From contig NZ_LMTZ01000091.1 in assembly GCF_001456025.1 (NCBI RefSeq), positions 1-64,000 on the forward strand: a stretch of DNA of 64,000 bases. The letters are read 5' to 3'. The notes under the pieces are model-generated. The model searched no databases and had not been told where the DNA came from. It saw only the letters and a program-made list of their open reading frames with translations. The position numbers were made by a program, and so were the translations under genes. The DNA is from Mastigocoleus testarum BC008. Its GTDB lineage: Bacteria; Cyanobacteriota; Cyanobacteriia; Cyanobacteriales; Nostocaceae. Positions 1-8,754 of the stretch are shown here, piece after piece (the first letter of the stretch is position 1; each line of letters begins with the position of its first letter).

Positions 1-102
1 TTCATTTTGGTAGACGGTGAAAACTCCGTTCTACCATTTTTTTGGCACCAAGTTAATATTCCGGACAGGTCTATTGATATTTTCGAGATTTTAAAATCTA
101 CA

Positions 103-1404
103 CTATATAGGTACAAAACCTACACCAAGTACTCCATGAACTATTGTTTGGGTTTTGCGAATGAAATTTCCATCATCTTGCATTCGCAAGTAAGTGATTC
201 GTACGAGTTCACCTGTAAGCGCATCTCGTAAAGCGCACACCAAGTCATCCATTCCCTTGATACTTCGTCCAGCATAGTCAATTACAATATCGCCTACAGC
301 AATTCCAGCTAGCATCGCTTTTCCTCCATCGACCATTTCGTAGATGTAAACACCTCCTTGAACACCAAAATTTTGATGTTGAGTTGTAAACTGTTGTGCT
401 GTTTGCGAATAGCGTTTCGCTGTAGGATCTGTTGCTGAAAAAATTTCACCGTAGCGATAAAAAGCAGCCACAGCTTCGGTTGTTCTACCTAGCTGACGAA
501 GAGAGATTGCTTTTCCAACTACTTCACTCCAAGTATCGGTTGCTTTAATTTCCAGTAACTTATTAATATCTTCGTACTCTTGTAATGCTTTACTCAAAAG
601 TTCCTTACCTTCCGTAAGCAAAGATTGACGTTCTGATAGTAATTGTTCAGCTTTCCTAATACTTTTTTCCAGAAAAGTTTCTATTTCAATGTCATTTACA
701 AGTTGATGTGGCTGCAAATAAATCAACGTTCCCAATTCTATATTTACGTCCGATAGATTAATATCCAGACTATTTAGAACCCGTAACCCAGATAAATGGG
801 TAATCTCTGAACGATTTTTGAGTCTGTTAATCTCCAGACTAATTCTATGCTTGTAGTAGTTGAGCATTGTTTCATTGTCAAAATTACTTGATGCAGCATC
901 AGAAACTACTCTAAGTAAAGATTCCGTTACATCCTGCACGTCAATAAGGTGATTATAAAAATACCTCACTAGTTCAGCATTTAAAGCGCTCTCAGTGAAA
1001 ATATTAACTAGGGGTGTGGCGGATTCTATTTTGAGTGGACGACTATTGAGAGCTTGTCGCAACGAAGCAACTGTTTGCTGTAAAATCAGCCGATTGTAGC
1101 TTGAGGATGCTGTTTGTTCTAAAGCAGGAGCAATCTTGTTACGAACTATTGCTAATTGTCCTTGAAATGTATCTTCGGTTAGGGACTCTTCTACAAATCC
1201 AATTCGTGCATCTAGGTTAGATATATTTGACAATACTTCTATCGCAACCAGTTTTTTGGCAAACTCGATTTTCTTTGGGTTGTCCGGAGTGACAACAAAC
1301 AAACTGCCAATTTGAGTAATATCTCCCGTAGTTAAATCTCCTCCGACCTTCACATTCTGAAAAATATTTTGCAGAATTTGTTCAGCGTTTGGTTGATTAC
1401 TCAT
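103..1404 (-). CDS. PDZ-domain protein with cyanobacterial effector-like N-terminus
   Basis: A 433-residue soluble protein with no signal peptide or membrane segment. The last ~88 residues (about 346-433) read as a PDZ domain: a GGVYIYEM strand, GIAVGDIVIDYAGRSIKGMDDL and a closing VRITYLRM strand, as in the PDZ domains of HtrA-type proteases, but no protease domain is present. The N-terminus (residues 1-45, with QNVKVGGDLTTGDITQIG) resembles short N-terminal modules that I recall on cyanobacterial signalling or conflict proteins. The middle (about 60-340) is helical, and residues 255-300 look like coiled coil. The ATG at 1404 is followed at once by conserved-looking sequence. It is transcribed divergently from crtO. 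PDZ domains bind C-terminal peptides, so a scaffold role is inferred. The PDZ call is firm; the biological role is unknown. Confidence 0.7.
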   Translation of the reverse strand: MSNQPNAEQILQNIFQNVKVGGDLTTGDITQIGSLFVVTPDNPKKIEFAKKLVAIEVLSNISNLDARIGFVEESLTEDTFQGQLAIVRNKIAPALEQTASSSYNRLILQQTVASLRQALNSRPLKIESATPLVNIFTESALNAELVRYFYNHLIDVQDVTESLLRVVSDAASSNFDNETMLNYYKHRISLEINRLKNRSEITHLSGLRVLNSLDINLSDVNIELGTLIYLQPHQLVNDIEIETFLEKSIRKAEQLLSERQSLLTEGKELLSKALQEYEDINKLLEIKATDTWSEVVGKAISLRQLGRTTEAVAAFYRYGEIFSATDPTAKRYSQTAQQFTTQHQNFGVQGGVYIYEMVDGGKAMLAGIAVGDIVIDYAGRSIKGMDDLVCALRDALTGELVRITYLRMQDDGNFIRKTQTIVHGVLGVGFVPI

Positions 1405-1664
1405 AGGGTTTGCTTGCTGGAGTCAAATATCAAGAATAAGTTCAGTGTAAATATTATTATTATGAATTACTTTTTTATTTAGGTGGTAACGAAGCCCTCA
1501 TCGAACTTGCAACGGCATATTTTTTGTATCGAAGTTTAGAAATATCAAACGGCTTAGTTTGATTTCAATCAGGTGATTAAAAGTCTTATTTCTTCGGAGA
1601 GATATAGTATCTGTTTAGCTTTCTTAATATAAAAAATATTACTTTATTATTAAAGAATCAGCTA

Positions 1665-3359
1665 ATGCAAGCTTACGATGTTGTTATTATTGGTGCTGGT
1701 CATAACGGCTTAGTATGTGCCTCTTACCTACTCAAGGAAGGCTACAGCGTTTTACTACTAGAGAAACGAATCATTCCTGGTGGTGGGGCGACAACCGAAG
1801 AAGCAATGCCCAAAGAAGCTCCTGGCTTTAAATTCAACCTCTGCGCTATCGATCATGAATTTATTCATCTTGGTCCCGTCGTTGAAGAACTAAACTTAGC
1901 TAAGTATGGCTTGGAGTACCTTTACTGCGACCCCGTTACCTTTTGTCCTCATCCCGACGGTAGATATTTTTTAGCCCATAAATCTGTAGAAAAAACTTGC
2001 GCCGCTATTGCTCGCTTCAATCAAAGGGATGCCGAAAAGTACAGAGAATTTATTGATTTTTGGCAACGCCTGACTAAAGGAATTACTCCTGTTTTTAACG
2101 CTCCTCCTAAATCAGTGGTTGATATTGCGGGTAACTACGGTCTAGGAAATATTCAAGACCTTTTGTCTACCCTGGGCGGTGTAGATAAAACCTTGGATTT
2201 AATCCGCACCATGCTTACTTCTCCCAAAGATAGTTTGGAATATTGGTTTGATTCGGAATTTCTCCGCGCTCCTTTAGCCAGGTTAGCTGCTGAATTTGGC
2301 GCGCCTCCTTCTCAAAAAACCATCGGTATTGGCTCAATGATGATGTCAATGCGACACAACCCAGGTATGGCGAGACCTCGTGGCGGTACTGGGGCGTTGA
2401 CTAGGGCGCTGCTAAATCTGGTTAGAGATAAGGGTGGAGTTGTCTTATGCAACGCTTCAGTGGAGACAGTTTTAATTGGTAATAGCGGTCGAGTCGAAGG
2501 TGTGAGGACTGCAACAGGACAGGAGTATCGCGCAAACAAAGCTGTAATTTCCAATATTGATGCCAAGCGATTATTCTTACAAATGGTCCCTAAAGCAGCT
2601 ACTGATGCAGCAGACTCTAATTTATACGAACGACTCGAACGGCGCATTGTTAACAATAATGAAACTATTCTCAAAATTGATTGTGCCTTATCTGAAGCAC
2701 CTCGTTTTGAGCGGTTCGACCATAAAGACGAATATCTAATGGGTTCGGTTTTAATTGCTGACTCGGTAAATCATGTTGAAGAAGCCCACGCCTTACCCTC
2801 AATGGGCAAGATTCCCGACGAAAATCCTTCGATGTATCTTGATGTACCAACAGTATTAGACCCTTCCATGGCACCTGAAGGCAAACATACTCTGTGGATT
2901 GAATTTTTTGCTCCCTACCAAATTGCAGGAAAAGAGGGAACTGGTTTGAAGGGTACGGGTTGGACGGATGAGTTGAAAAATAAAGTAGCTGATCGCGTAA
3001 TTGATAAATTAGCTGATTATGCTCCCAATGTAAAAGACGCCATCATTGCCCGTCGCGTGGAAAGTCCAGCGGAATTAGGCGAGCGTTTAGGAGCTTACAA
3101 AGGTAATTATTACCACATTGATATGACCCTGGACCAAATGATATTTTTCCGTCCCTTACCGGAGATTGCTAATTACAAAACACCCTTGGAAGGTCTTTAC
3201 TTAACTGGTGCTGGAACGCATCCAGGCGGTTCAATTTCCGGAATGCCCGGGCGTAATTGCGCTCGCGTTTTTCTTCACGAACAAAATCCAGTCGGACAAA
3301 AGCTAAAAGAAGCCGGCGACAAGATTAAATCAACTATCGAAAATATCGTTAATCCTTAG
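1665..3359 (+). CDS. crtO: Beta-carotene ketolase, CrtO type
   Basis: A 564-residue FAD-dependent enzyme of the phytoene-desaturase-like superfamily. The dinucleotide-binding motif GAGHNG sits at residues 10-15, followed by an acidic/basic E-K-R strand end at about 34-36. The C-terminal FAD motif (GLYLTGAGTHPGGSISGMPG) lies near 515-535. Length and the N-terminal sequence fit CrtO of Synechocystis (about 540 residues) better than CrtI, CrtH or the unrelated CrtW. CrtO adds a 4-keto group to beta-carotene, giving echinenone or canthaxanthin in the membrane. It stands alone, with 260 bp of AT-rich upstream DNA shared with the divergent PDZ gene. A related CrtO-family oxidoreductase of unknown substrate is the main alternative. 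Confidence 0.85.
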   Translation: MQAYDVVIIGAGHNGLVCASYLLKEGYSVLLLEKRIIPGGGATTEEAMPKEAPGFKFNLCAIDHEFIHLGPVVEELNLAKYGLEYLYCDPVTFCPHPDGRYFLAHKSVEKTCAAIARFNQRDAEKYREFIDFWQRLTKGITPVFNAPPKSVVDIAGNYGLGNIQDLLSTLGGVDKTLDLIRTMLTSPKDSLEYWFDSEFLRAPLARLAAEFGAPPSQKTIGIGSMMMSMRHNPGMARPRGGTGALTRALLNLVRDKGGVVLCNASVETVLIGNSGRVEGVRTATGQEYRANKAVISNIDAKRLFLQMVPKAATDAADSNLYERLERRIVNNNETILKIDCALSEAPRFERFDHKDEYLMGSVLIADSVNHVEEAHALPSMGKIPDENPSMYLDVPTVLDPSMAPEGKHTLWIEFFAPYQIAGKEGTGLKGTGWTDELKNKVADRVIDKLADYAPNVKDAIIARRVESPAELGERLGAYKGNYYHIDMTLDQMIFFRPLPEIANYKTPLEGLYLTGAGTHPGGSISGMPGRNCARVFLHEQNPVGQKLKEAGDKIKSTIENIVNP

Positions 3360-3540
3360 TTAAGTGGTTGTTTTGACTGCTCTCTATTGGCGGTTGGTAT
3401 GGTGGAGAGTTATCTTTCCGCCACAAGATAGGAGTTATTGGTGCAGATCGTTCTTCTTAAACCGTTACTAAATTAAAAATGAAATAGGGTAGAAAGCAAG
3501 AAAACATCTTTTGCCTTCTTAGTTAATCATCGAAGTGGAA

Positions 3541-4035
3541 ATGGAAGCACAAAACACTCGACCCCTCAATCGCCGTCCCTTGATAATTGCGGGAATTTTA
3601 CTCGGTATTGGTCAAGGTGGATTTTTTGATGGTATTGTCTTTCATCAAATCTTACAATGGCACCATATGTTTACCAATATTGAAACTAGCCAAACCGTTA
3701 ATGGCTTCGAATTGAACACAATTGGAGATGGATTTTTTCACGCCTTTGATTGGCTAATGACCATTGCCGGGATTGTAACACTTTGGCTTGCGGTTAAAAG
3801 AGATGATGTACCCAAATCTACTCCTATTTTCATTGGATCTTTTACTATTGGTGCCGGTCTTTTCAACCTGGTTGAGGGGATTATTAACCATCACATTTTG
3901 CAGATTCATCATGTTAGACCCGGCGCTCATCAACTAGCTTGGGATTTAAGTTTTCTCGGTATCGGTCTTTTAGCGATCGCTATTGGTTGGGTGATTTTAC
4001 TTCGCACTAAGGTATCTGCACCGGTGACTAAATGA
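3541..4035 (+). CDS. DUF2243 family membrane protein
   Basis: About 164 residues with four predicted membrane segments: IIAGILLGIGQGGFFDGIVF, DWLMTIAGIVTLWLAV, a third around IFIGSFTIGAGLFNLVEGII, and LSFLGIGLLAIAIGWVILL. Conserved histidines (FHQILQWHHMF, NHHILQIHHV) are the hallmark of DUF2243, a family of unknown function often near oxidative or metal genes. An in-frame GTG lies two codons earlier (3535); the ATG at 3541 is the simpler start. The gene follows crtO by about 180 bp and could be co-transcribed, though a weak hairpin lies between. The histidine pattern suggests heme or metal binding, which is only inference. Confidence 0.75.
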   Translation: MEAQNTRPLNRRPLIIAGILLGIGQGGFFDGIVFHQILQWHHMFTNIETSQTVNGFELNTIGDGFFHAFDWLMTIAGIVTLWLAVKRDDVPKSTPIFIGSFTIGAGLFNLVEGIINHHILQIHHVRPGAHQLAWDLSFLGIGLLAIAIGWVILLRTKVSAPVTK

Positions 4036-4303
4036 CAAATGTATAATTAATTTTATCTGGGTACTTAGCGATCGCACGTTGGTAAAGTGGTAATGGTGAT
4101 CTCGTGCTTATCGACGTACTTTCACCTGGAAATAAATTTTTGCCCTTACTTGTTTTAAATTATTCTCATTGAGAATTAATTACTTATACCAAATCTGATT
4201 TTTAAAACCCCTTTATATTTTTTGGGATTTCCCCCCAGACTTCCCATACCTCCCACACTTTGCTCTCTCATTCTAAAAAGGGGTAATTAGCCCGGACTTA
4301 GTA

Positions 4304-5155
4304 TTACTGTTTATTAAGTGCCCAATCGTAATTCAAGTAGTCAACCTTATAGTTACCTTTGACAAGATATTCCTTATCTTCTGAACTCACATATTTACTG
4401 ATAAAATTCAACACAGCCCTTTCATTATCATTACCAGTAAACTTCCCATCCACACCATAGGTTTTCTTCCAATCCTCACCAAACCACTTAAAGATAGAAG
4501 AAAGATAAACCTTATTTTCTGTGCGATCAATCCGGAAACCGTGGGGACCATTAAGAAACTGACGAGTCTGGTCATCGAGTTGAGCGTCGAGTTTTTCCCC
4601 TGTATATGGTTCGTTGCGCAGGGGAGGACAACTGATTGCAGCACAAACTAAAGCTGCATGAATTCGTGGTTCATTATAATTAGTTCGTAAAGTATTGTGT
4701 TCGATATTATCTAAGGTTTTAGATTCACCAGCGACATTGAATTTCCTTAGCTTCCAGACACCAAAAATGTCACGAATGCTCTTTTTGAGCGGCTTTTGAT
4801 CGATAATTGATTCTAAAGTAAAAGAATTATAAGCATTGATTAGAAAAGCAATTTGCTCGGCTTCACTCCAAGATTGAAAAGTACTAGCAGAAACAACACC
4901 CAAGGATGCATTATATTTGTCTAATTGTTGCCGATTTTTCTGTAATTCTTGGTAGTTAACTAATGCTCGCTCATCTACATATGTTTTCAAGACATCGGCG
5001 AAGTTTTTGTTATCCAAGGGTTGTGCTGCAGAAACATTCGATGCTTGTACCTGAGTAGATTCTTGGTTGGTTTGACTAGATTGTATAGCCCCCCCACATC
5101 CAGTAAGTATGATTAATGTGGGAAATAAAATAAAGAATCGATTGAATTTAGTCAT
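4304..5155 (-). CDS. DUF547 domain lipoprotein
   Basis: A 283-residue secreted protein. The N-terminus has a lipoprotein signal (FFILFPTLIILTGCGG, with the lipobox Cys at about 20), then a low-complexity Ser/Gln linker. The DUF547 domain follows from about residue 55: YVDERALVNYQEL, the AFLINAYNSFTLESI motif, IHAALVCAAISCPPL, and a C-terminal VDYLNYDWALN. DUF547 proteins are widespread and uncharacterised; some sit in plant and bacterial envelope contexts. The two cysteines in VCAAISCPP are typical of the family. It stands alone, facing crtO/DUF2243, with a 669-bp repeat-bearing gap upstream. Membrane anchoring is predicted; activity is unknown. Confidence 0.8.
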   Translation of the reverse strand: MTKFNRFFILFPTLIILTGCGGAIQSSQTNQESTQVQASNVSAAQPLDNKNFADVLKTYVDERALVNYQELQKNRQQLDKYNASLGVVSASTFQSWSEAEQIAFLINAYNSFTLESIIDQKPLKKSIRDIFGVWKLRKFNVAGESKTLDNIEHNTLRTNYNEPRIHAALVCAAISCPPLRNEPYTGEKLDAQLDDQTRQFLNGPHGFRIDRTENKVYLSSIFKWFGEDWKKTYGVDGKFTGNDNERAVLNFISKYVSSEDKEYLVKGNYKVDYLNYDWALNKQ

Positions 5156-5824
5156 TGTTAATTTATTAGTATAAAAAACTTAAACTCCTGAATTTTCCCT
5201 CAACTTCTATTAGTAGAAATTAGATTTGTATCTGTTGGCTGTAGGGGCACGCCGACGTGCGCCCTAATGAGACGTATACCCTGATAATTAGTATATTTTT
5301 TGGCTTGCAAGTTTCTTAGATGTAGGACTTACGCACTCGTTAACTAAAAATGAAGGTTTGAGATGACTATTTCCTTGCGGAAACACTGTCGCTAACCTAT
5401 CGTCGTAATGACTGTAGCTATGTTGTCCGTGCGTAATACCAATTCAATAAATCATTGCAACAGATTCTCCGGTAGAGACGTTGCAGAGGCTAACGCCGAC
5501 GCCGCAGGCTCTGCAACGTCTCTACAAAATCTATCTGTCTCATTATTTTTCCAAATTGGTATAAGTTCTGAGATATTTGACGTGAAAACACTTTTTGATT
5601 CTGGAAATCTAGTATTTGGTTAATAGATTTGTCGATATCAGTGTTGTGGATATTAAGTGAGAAAAGCTGAGATTATGGTTTTCCTTCACTTTTGAAGTAT
5701 TAAATTTTGAATTATTAAGAACGTAGTATTAACATATACTTAGTAAAACAGATAAAAATGAGTATTCAGTGAGAACACGATTAAAATTCACGATAAAAAT
5801 TAAGTCAAAGTTGTAAATTCACCC
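5156..5824. other. Gene-free stretch with MITE-like palindromes
   Basis: No convincing gene. It holds a short GC-rich palindrome near 5236-5265 (GGGGCACGCCGACGTGCGCCC), which recurs as a variant at 9977-10001. A terminal-inverted-repeat half element (AGGACTTACGCAC) lies at 5324-5336, and a 127-bp MITE-like palindrome at 5436-5562. The rest is AT-rich. Confidence 0.6.
5436..5562. repeat. MITE-like palindromic element
   Basis: Outer inverted termini ATACCAATT (5436-5444) and AATTGGTAT (5554-5562) enclose a perfect 17-bp inverted repeat: GTAGAGACGTTGCAGAG at 5472-5488 and its complement at 5509-5525. A GC-rich loop separates the arms. There is no coding capacity. This is the form expected of a non-autonomous element mobilised in trans; no transposase is visible in the window. 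Confidence 0.65.
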
Positions 5825-7258
5825 TTAAGAAGAAGATTCTGAATCTTGTAAAACATGCTCAGAAGTAGCGAGTTCAGTCGAATTGTAATCAACTAATAAT
5901 CTCCAAGTTGTCCATAACCAACCCAAGATGAAAGGTAACCACAGCAACCATCTCTCTTTACTAGTTAAACGCCAATCATGATTTCCCAAAGCCTTGCGAT
6001 GCTGTAGTGCAAAGTAAACAAAAGTAGAGATACTAACCAAACGTACTCCCCAATTACCAACGATGACTGCGAAGGGAACCAACCAAGTAAAATACCAAGC
6101 ATGGATAATTGGTGATAAGCTCAGGAGAGCAAAAAAATATAACTCAGTAAATTGTCGGAAATTTCTCGATCGCAAAAGCAAAAGAACACAAGCTAAAGCC
6201 AAGGGAATTATATAAATCCAATTAGCTTTCAGAGAAGGTTCCCAAACTTGAGCAACTAAATGGGGAATAAACTCTGCACTACGACCATGGGAAACAAAAA
6301 CTGAGCCTGTGGGAATTAATAAACATTGTCCTGTGTGGCAAAATGGGATAGCGCTAAGCAAAAAGGGTAAAAAACCCCAGAGCAAAACAACCACAGCTTT
6401 TTTTATACTTACCTCGCGGAAAGCTCGCCATGTAAGAAAACCTAAAATCGGTAAAGACATCCATTTAGCCGCTACACTAATCCCAAGTAGCAAAGAACTC
6501 CACATCCAACGAGCACTTTTGCTTGAATAATCAAAAACTAACCAGGCGGCAACTAAGGGTAAAATAAACCAGGTGTCATAATGGGCACCTCCAGCAAACG
6601 AGTAGATAACCAGAGGATTCCAAGCATAGAGTATTGCTTTTTCAAAGCCAAATCTCCGAGTTAGGAGCCAACAAACTGCTAAATCAGCCAAGATGAATGC
6701 TGACTTAAATAGAGCTACAGCGGGAGTAATTGCAGCTAAAGTACGGAAACCCAACTGAACCACTGGTGGGTAGATTGCAGAAACATCTTGGTGATTGATC
6801 TGGGACCACCATTCAGTACGGAAAGAAACTAGTTCTGCTGCATTGGGTGCAAACTCATAAGGACTAAAACCAAGATTCTGGATATATCCTTCCCATAGGT
6901 AACGCCACACATCATCCCCTGGGTACATGGGTATCAGCAACAATCTTGTCAAAATAGCGACTCCCCAAAACCAGATACCACTAACTTTACGTAGCATCCA
7001 AGACAGAGCAAAACCCAAACTCATCACACCGATACCAAGCCAAAATTGCCAAACATTTCCGGGCTGGCGAAAGTCGCCGTAGGGAATGATATAAGCAGCA
7101 CCTAGTAGTAACAAAAGAGCACTTAAATAAAGAAAAATTGATTCTATTTTGGAGCTTGAAATATTAAAGTTTGAAATTTTGAAGTTTGAAAGTTTAAGAT
7201 TTGAAAGTTTGAGATTTGAAATTTTGAGGTTTGAAAATTTGAATTTTGGGTCGCTCAT
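5825..7258 (-). CDS. GT-C family membrane glycosyltransferase (mannosyltransferase-like)
   Basis: A 477-residue polytopic protein with roughly ten hydrophobic segments. The early loop contains YPGDDVWRYLWEGYIQN and the SPYEFAPN motif typical of GT39/GT87-like GT-C enzymes, in which acidic residues of the first periplasmic loop are catalytic and polyprenyl-phosphate sugars are the donors. It lies 77 bp downstream of a GT2 polyprenyl-phosphate glycosyltransferase-like gene on the same strand, so donor synthesis and transfer are plausibly coupled. The first ~37 residues before the first membrane segment are an unusual S-N-(L/F)-(K/N)-(I/L) five-residue repeat encoded by a 15-bp DNA repeat. No good ribosome site precedes the ATG, but the next Met would remove the first membrane segment. 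Substrate unknown. Confidence 0.7.
   Translation of the reverse strand: MSDPKFKFSNLKISNLKLSNLKLSNFKISNFNISSSKIESIFLYLSALLLLLGAAYIIPYGDFRQPGNVWQFWLGIGVMSLGFALSWMLRKVSGIWFWGVAILTRLLLIPMYPGDDVWRYLWEGYIQNLGFSPYEFAPNAAELVSFRTEWWSQINHQDVSAIYPPVVQLGFRTLAAITPAVALFKSAFILADLAVCWLLTRRFGFEKAILYAWNPLVIYSFAGGAHYDTWFILPLVAAWLVFDYSSKSARWMWSSLLLGISVAAKWMSLPILGFLTWRAFREVSIKKAVVVLLWGFLPFLLSAIPFCHTGQCLLIPTGSVFVSHGRSAEFIPHLVAQVWEPSLKANWIYIIPLALACVLLLLRSRNFRQFTELYFFALLSLSPIIHAWYFTWLVPFAVIVGNWGVRLVSISTFVYFALQHRKALGNHDWRLTSKERWLLWLPFILGWLWTTWRLLVDYNSTELATSEHVLQDSESSS
7139..7250 (-). repeat. 15-bp degenerate tandem repeat inside the 5' end of the GT-C gene
   Basis: The DNA is built from units close to TTTGAAATTTTGAGG, read on the minus strand as SNLKI/SNLKL/SNFKI. 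Period is 15 bp, so frame is kept. The repeats lie entirely upstream of the first membrane helix. Confidence 0.7.
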
Positions 7259-7335
7259 TTAGGAGGAATGTCGATAATTATGTGGGATTTTCGATAGATG
7301 GGATTATTTATAGGAGCGGCGATAAAGAATAAAAA

Positions 7336-8148
7336 CTAGTTAACCGAAAAATGTACCAATAAAATGCGTTTGAGTTTAACCAATGAACGGTGATAAAATT
7401 TTTTTTTGCTCCTATTTATCCTATATCTCCAATTTCCCTGTTGTAGGCGACGCAGATATAATTTGCCAATAGTGCTCAGAATAACTATTCCTGCTTTAAT
7501 ACTACCTGATAGGGTACCGGAAATTTTGGACTTTCCACCCTGTCTATAACGGTAGTCAACGGGTAATTCACAGGTCTGTAATCTTAATTCTACTGCCCTT
7601 GTTTGCATCTCCACCGTCCAACCAAAGCCTCGATCTTCCATCTGGATTTTATCCAAAGCGGAACGGCTAATCAAACGTAGCGGTCCCAGGTCATGGTACC
7701 AATGTCCCCAACCCCAGCCAATTAGGAAAGTCGCTAACCAATTACCAAAGTTTTGTACTGGAGTCATAGCTGCTCGACCAGCATCAGTTGCACGACGGTT
7801 ACCCATAATCATGTCAAACTTCTCGCGTCTAGCAAAAAACTGAGGAAGTTGAGTCAGATCATCGCTACCATCAGCATCACAGAATAAAATCCAGTCAATA
7901 TCTGGCGGTAATTGTTGTAAACCTCGCCAACAAGCACTACCGTAACCGGGAATAGTTTCAATAACTACTTGCGCACCAGCTGCGATCGCTTTGGTAATAC
8001 TCCGATCTGTGCTACCGTTATCCACCACCCGGATATTTTTTAAACCATAGGACTGTAAAGACTTTACGACTTTGGCGATGGTAGCCTCTTCATTAAGTAC
8101 AGGAATAATTACCAGAATATTGTCCAAGCTATTACAAAGTGTTTTCAT
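7336..8148 (-). CDS. Family 2 glycosyltransferase (polyprenyl-phosphate type)
   Basis: 270 residues with a GT-A fold. The N-terminus shows ILVIIPVLNEEATIAKVV, then RVVDNGSTDRS and the metal-binding DADGSDD (about 92-98). There are no C-terminal membrane segments long enough for a synthase of the cellulose type, so it resembles DPM1/polyprenyl-phosphate glycosyltransferases and related cyanobacterial enzymes. The expected reaction is transfer of a nucleotide-activated sugar to a lipid carrier on the cytoplasmic face. The GT-C gene 77 bp downstream could use the product. The ATG at 8148 is the natural start, just before the first beta strand. Exact sugar unknown. Confidence 0.8.
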   Translation of the reverse strand: MKTLCNSLDNILVIIPVLNEEATIAKVVKSLQSYGLKNIRVVDNGSTDRSITKAIAAGAQVVIETIPGYGSACWRGLQQLPPDIDWILFCDADGSDDLTQLPQFFARREKFDMIMGNRRATDAGRAAMTPVQNFGNWLATFLIGWGWGHWYHDLGPLRLISRSALDKIQMEDRGFGWTVEMQTRAVELRLQTCELPVDYRYRQGGKSKISGTLSGSIKAGIVILSTIGKLYLRRLQQGNWRYRINRSKKKFYHRSLVKLKRILLVHFSVN

Positions 8149-8754
8149 TGTTTGAAGGGTATTTTTTGTGGGAAAATGCGAAACAAAAGTGAAAGCTATA
8201 AAACTGAGTATGGTTATTCCGTTTGTTGTGAGATTAAGTCATATTCGAAGCTAAATTGCCAATAATAATTTGTTTAATGTGCTTGTTTTTTCTTATATTC
8301 TGGAATATGGAGTAGTCATTTTAACTACTAACCTATTTTGAGATCAATAAATTTATTACAGATGAGATTAAACTGAGAATTTCATTAAAACAGACTGAAA
8401 AAATCTAGTAAGTCAATCTAATCGAAAGCAATACAAAGAAGGGAGATGTTGACGATTTTTTATCCATATATCGATCTAAAACCAAACTAGAATTAACCTG
8501 TAGTTAACTTGGAATTTGCTCCTGTAATATTGATGATTAAACTGCAGATAGTAATATAAGTTGTTACGCATCTAATTTGTACATCATTCTATTCGATGGC
8601 GAAGCCTCAAACTTTCTTCAATTTTGACTTTTGACTTTTTACTTTTGACTTGCTGTTGTACATTTTTAATGCACAACAGCTTAAGACCGTCATTATTAGG
8701 TAGAAAGAGAATAAAAATTTTAGCGATAATCGCACATTAGTGGAGATAAAACAT
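8149..8754. other. Divergent intergenic region (GT2 / 2OG oxygenase)
   Basis: Holds the promoters of two divergent genes. Visible structure: low-complexity CTTTTGACTTTTTACTTTTGAC heptad-like repeats at about 8626-8650 and a perfect-type hairpin at 8652-8680. No small gene with a supported start was found. Confidence 0.5.
8652..8680 (+). promoter_or_regulatory. 12-bp hairpin upstream of the 2OG oxygenase gene
   Basis: GCTGTTGTACAT and ATGCACAACAGC form a 12-bp stem (one G-U) around a 5-nt loop, 75 nt upstream of the ATG at 8755. Neither strand has a following T-run, so it is not a canonical terminator. It may be an operator dyad or leader RNA structure. Confidence 0.5.
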
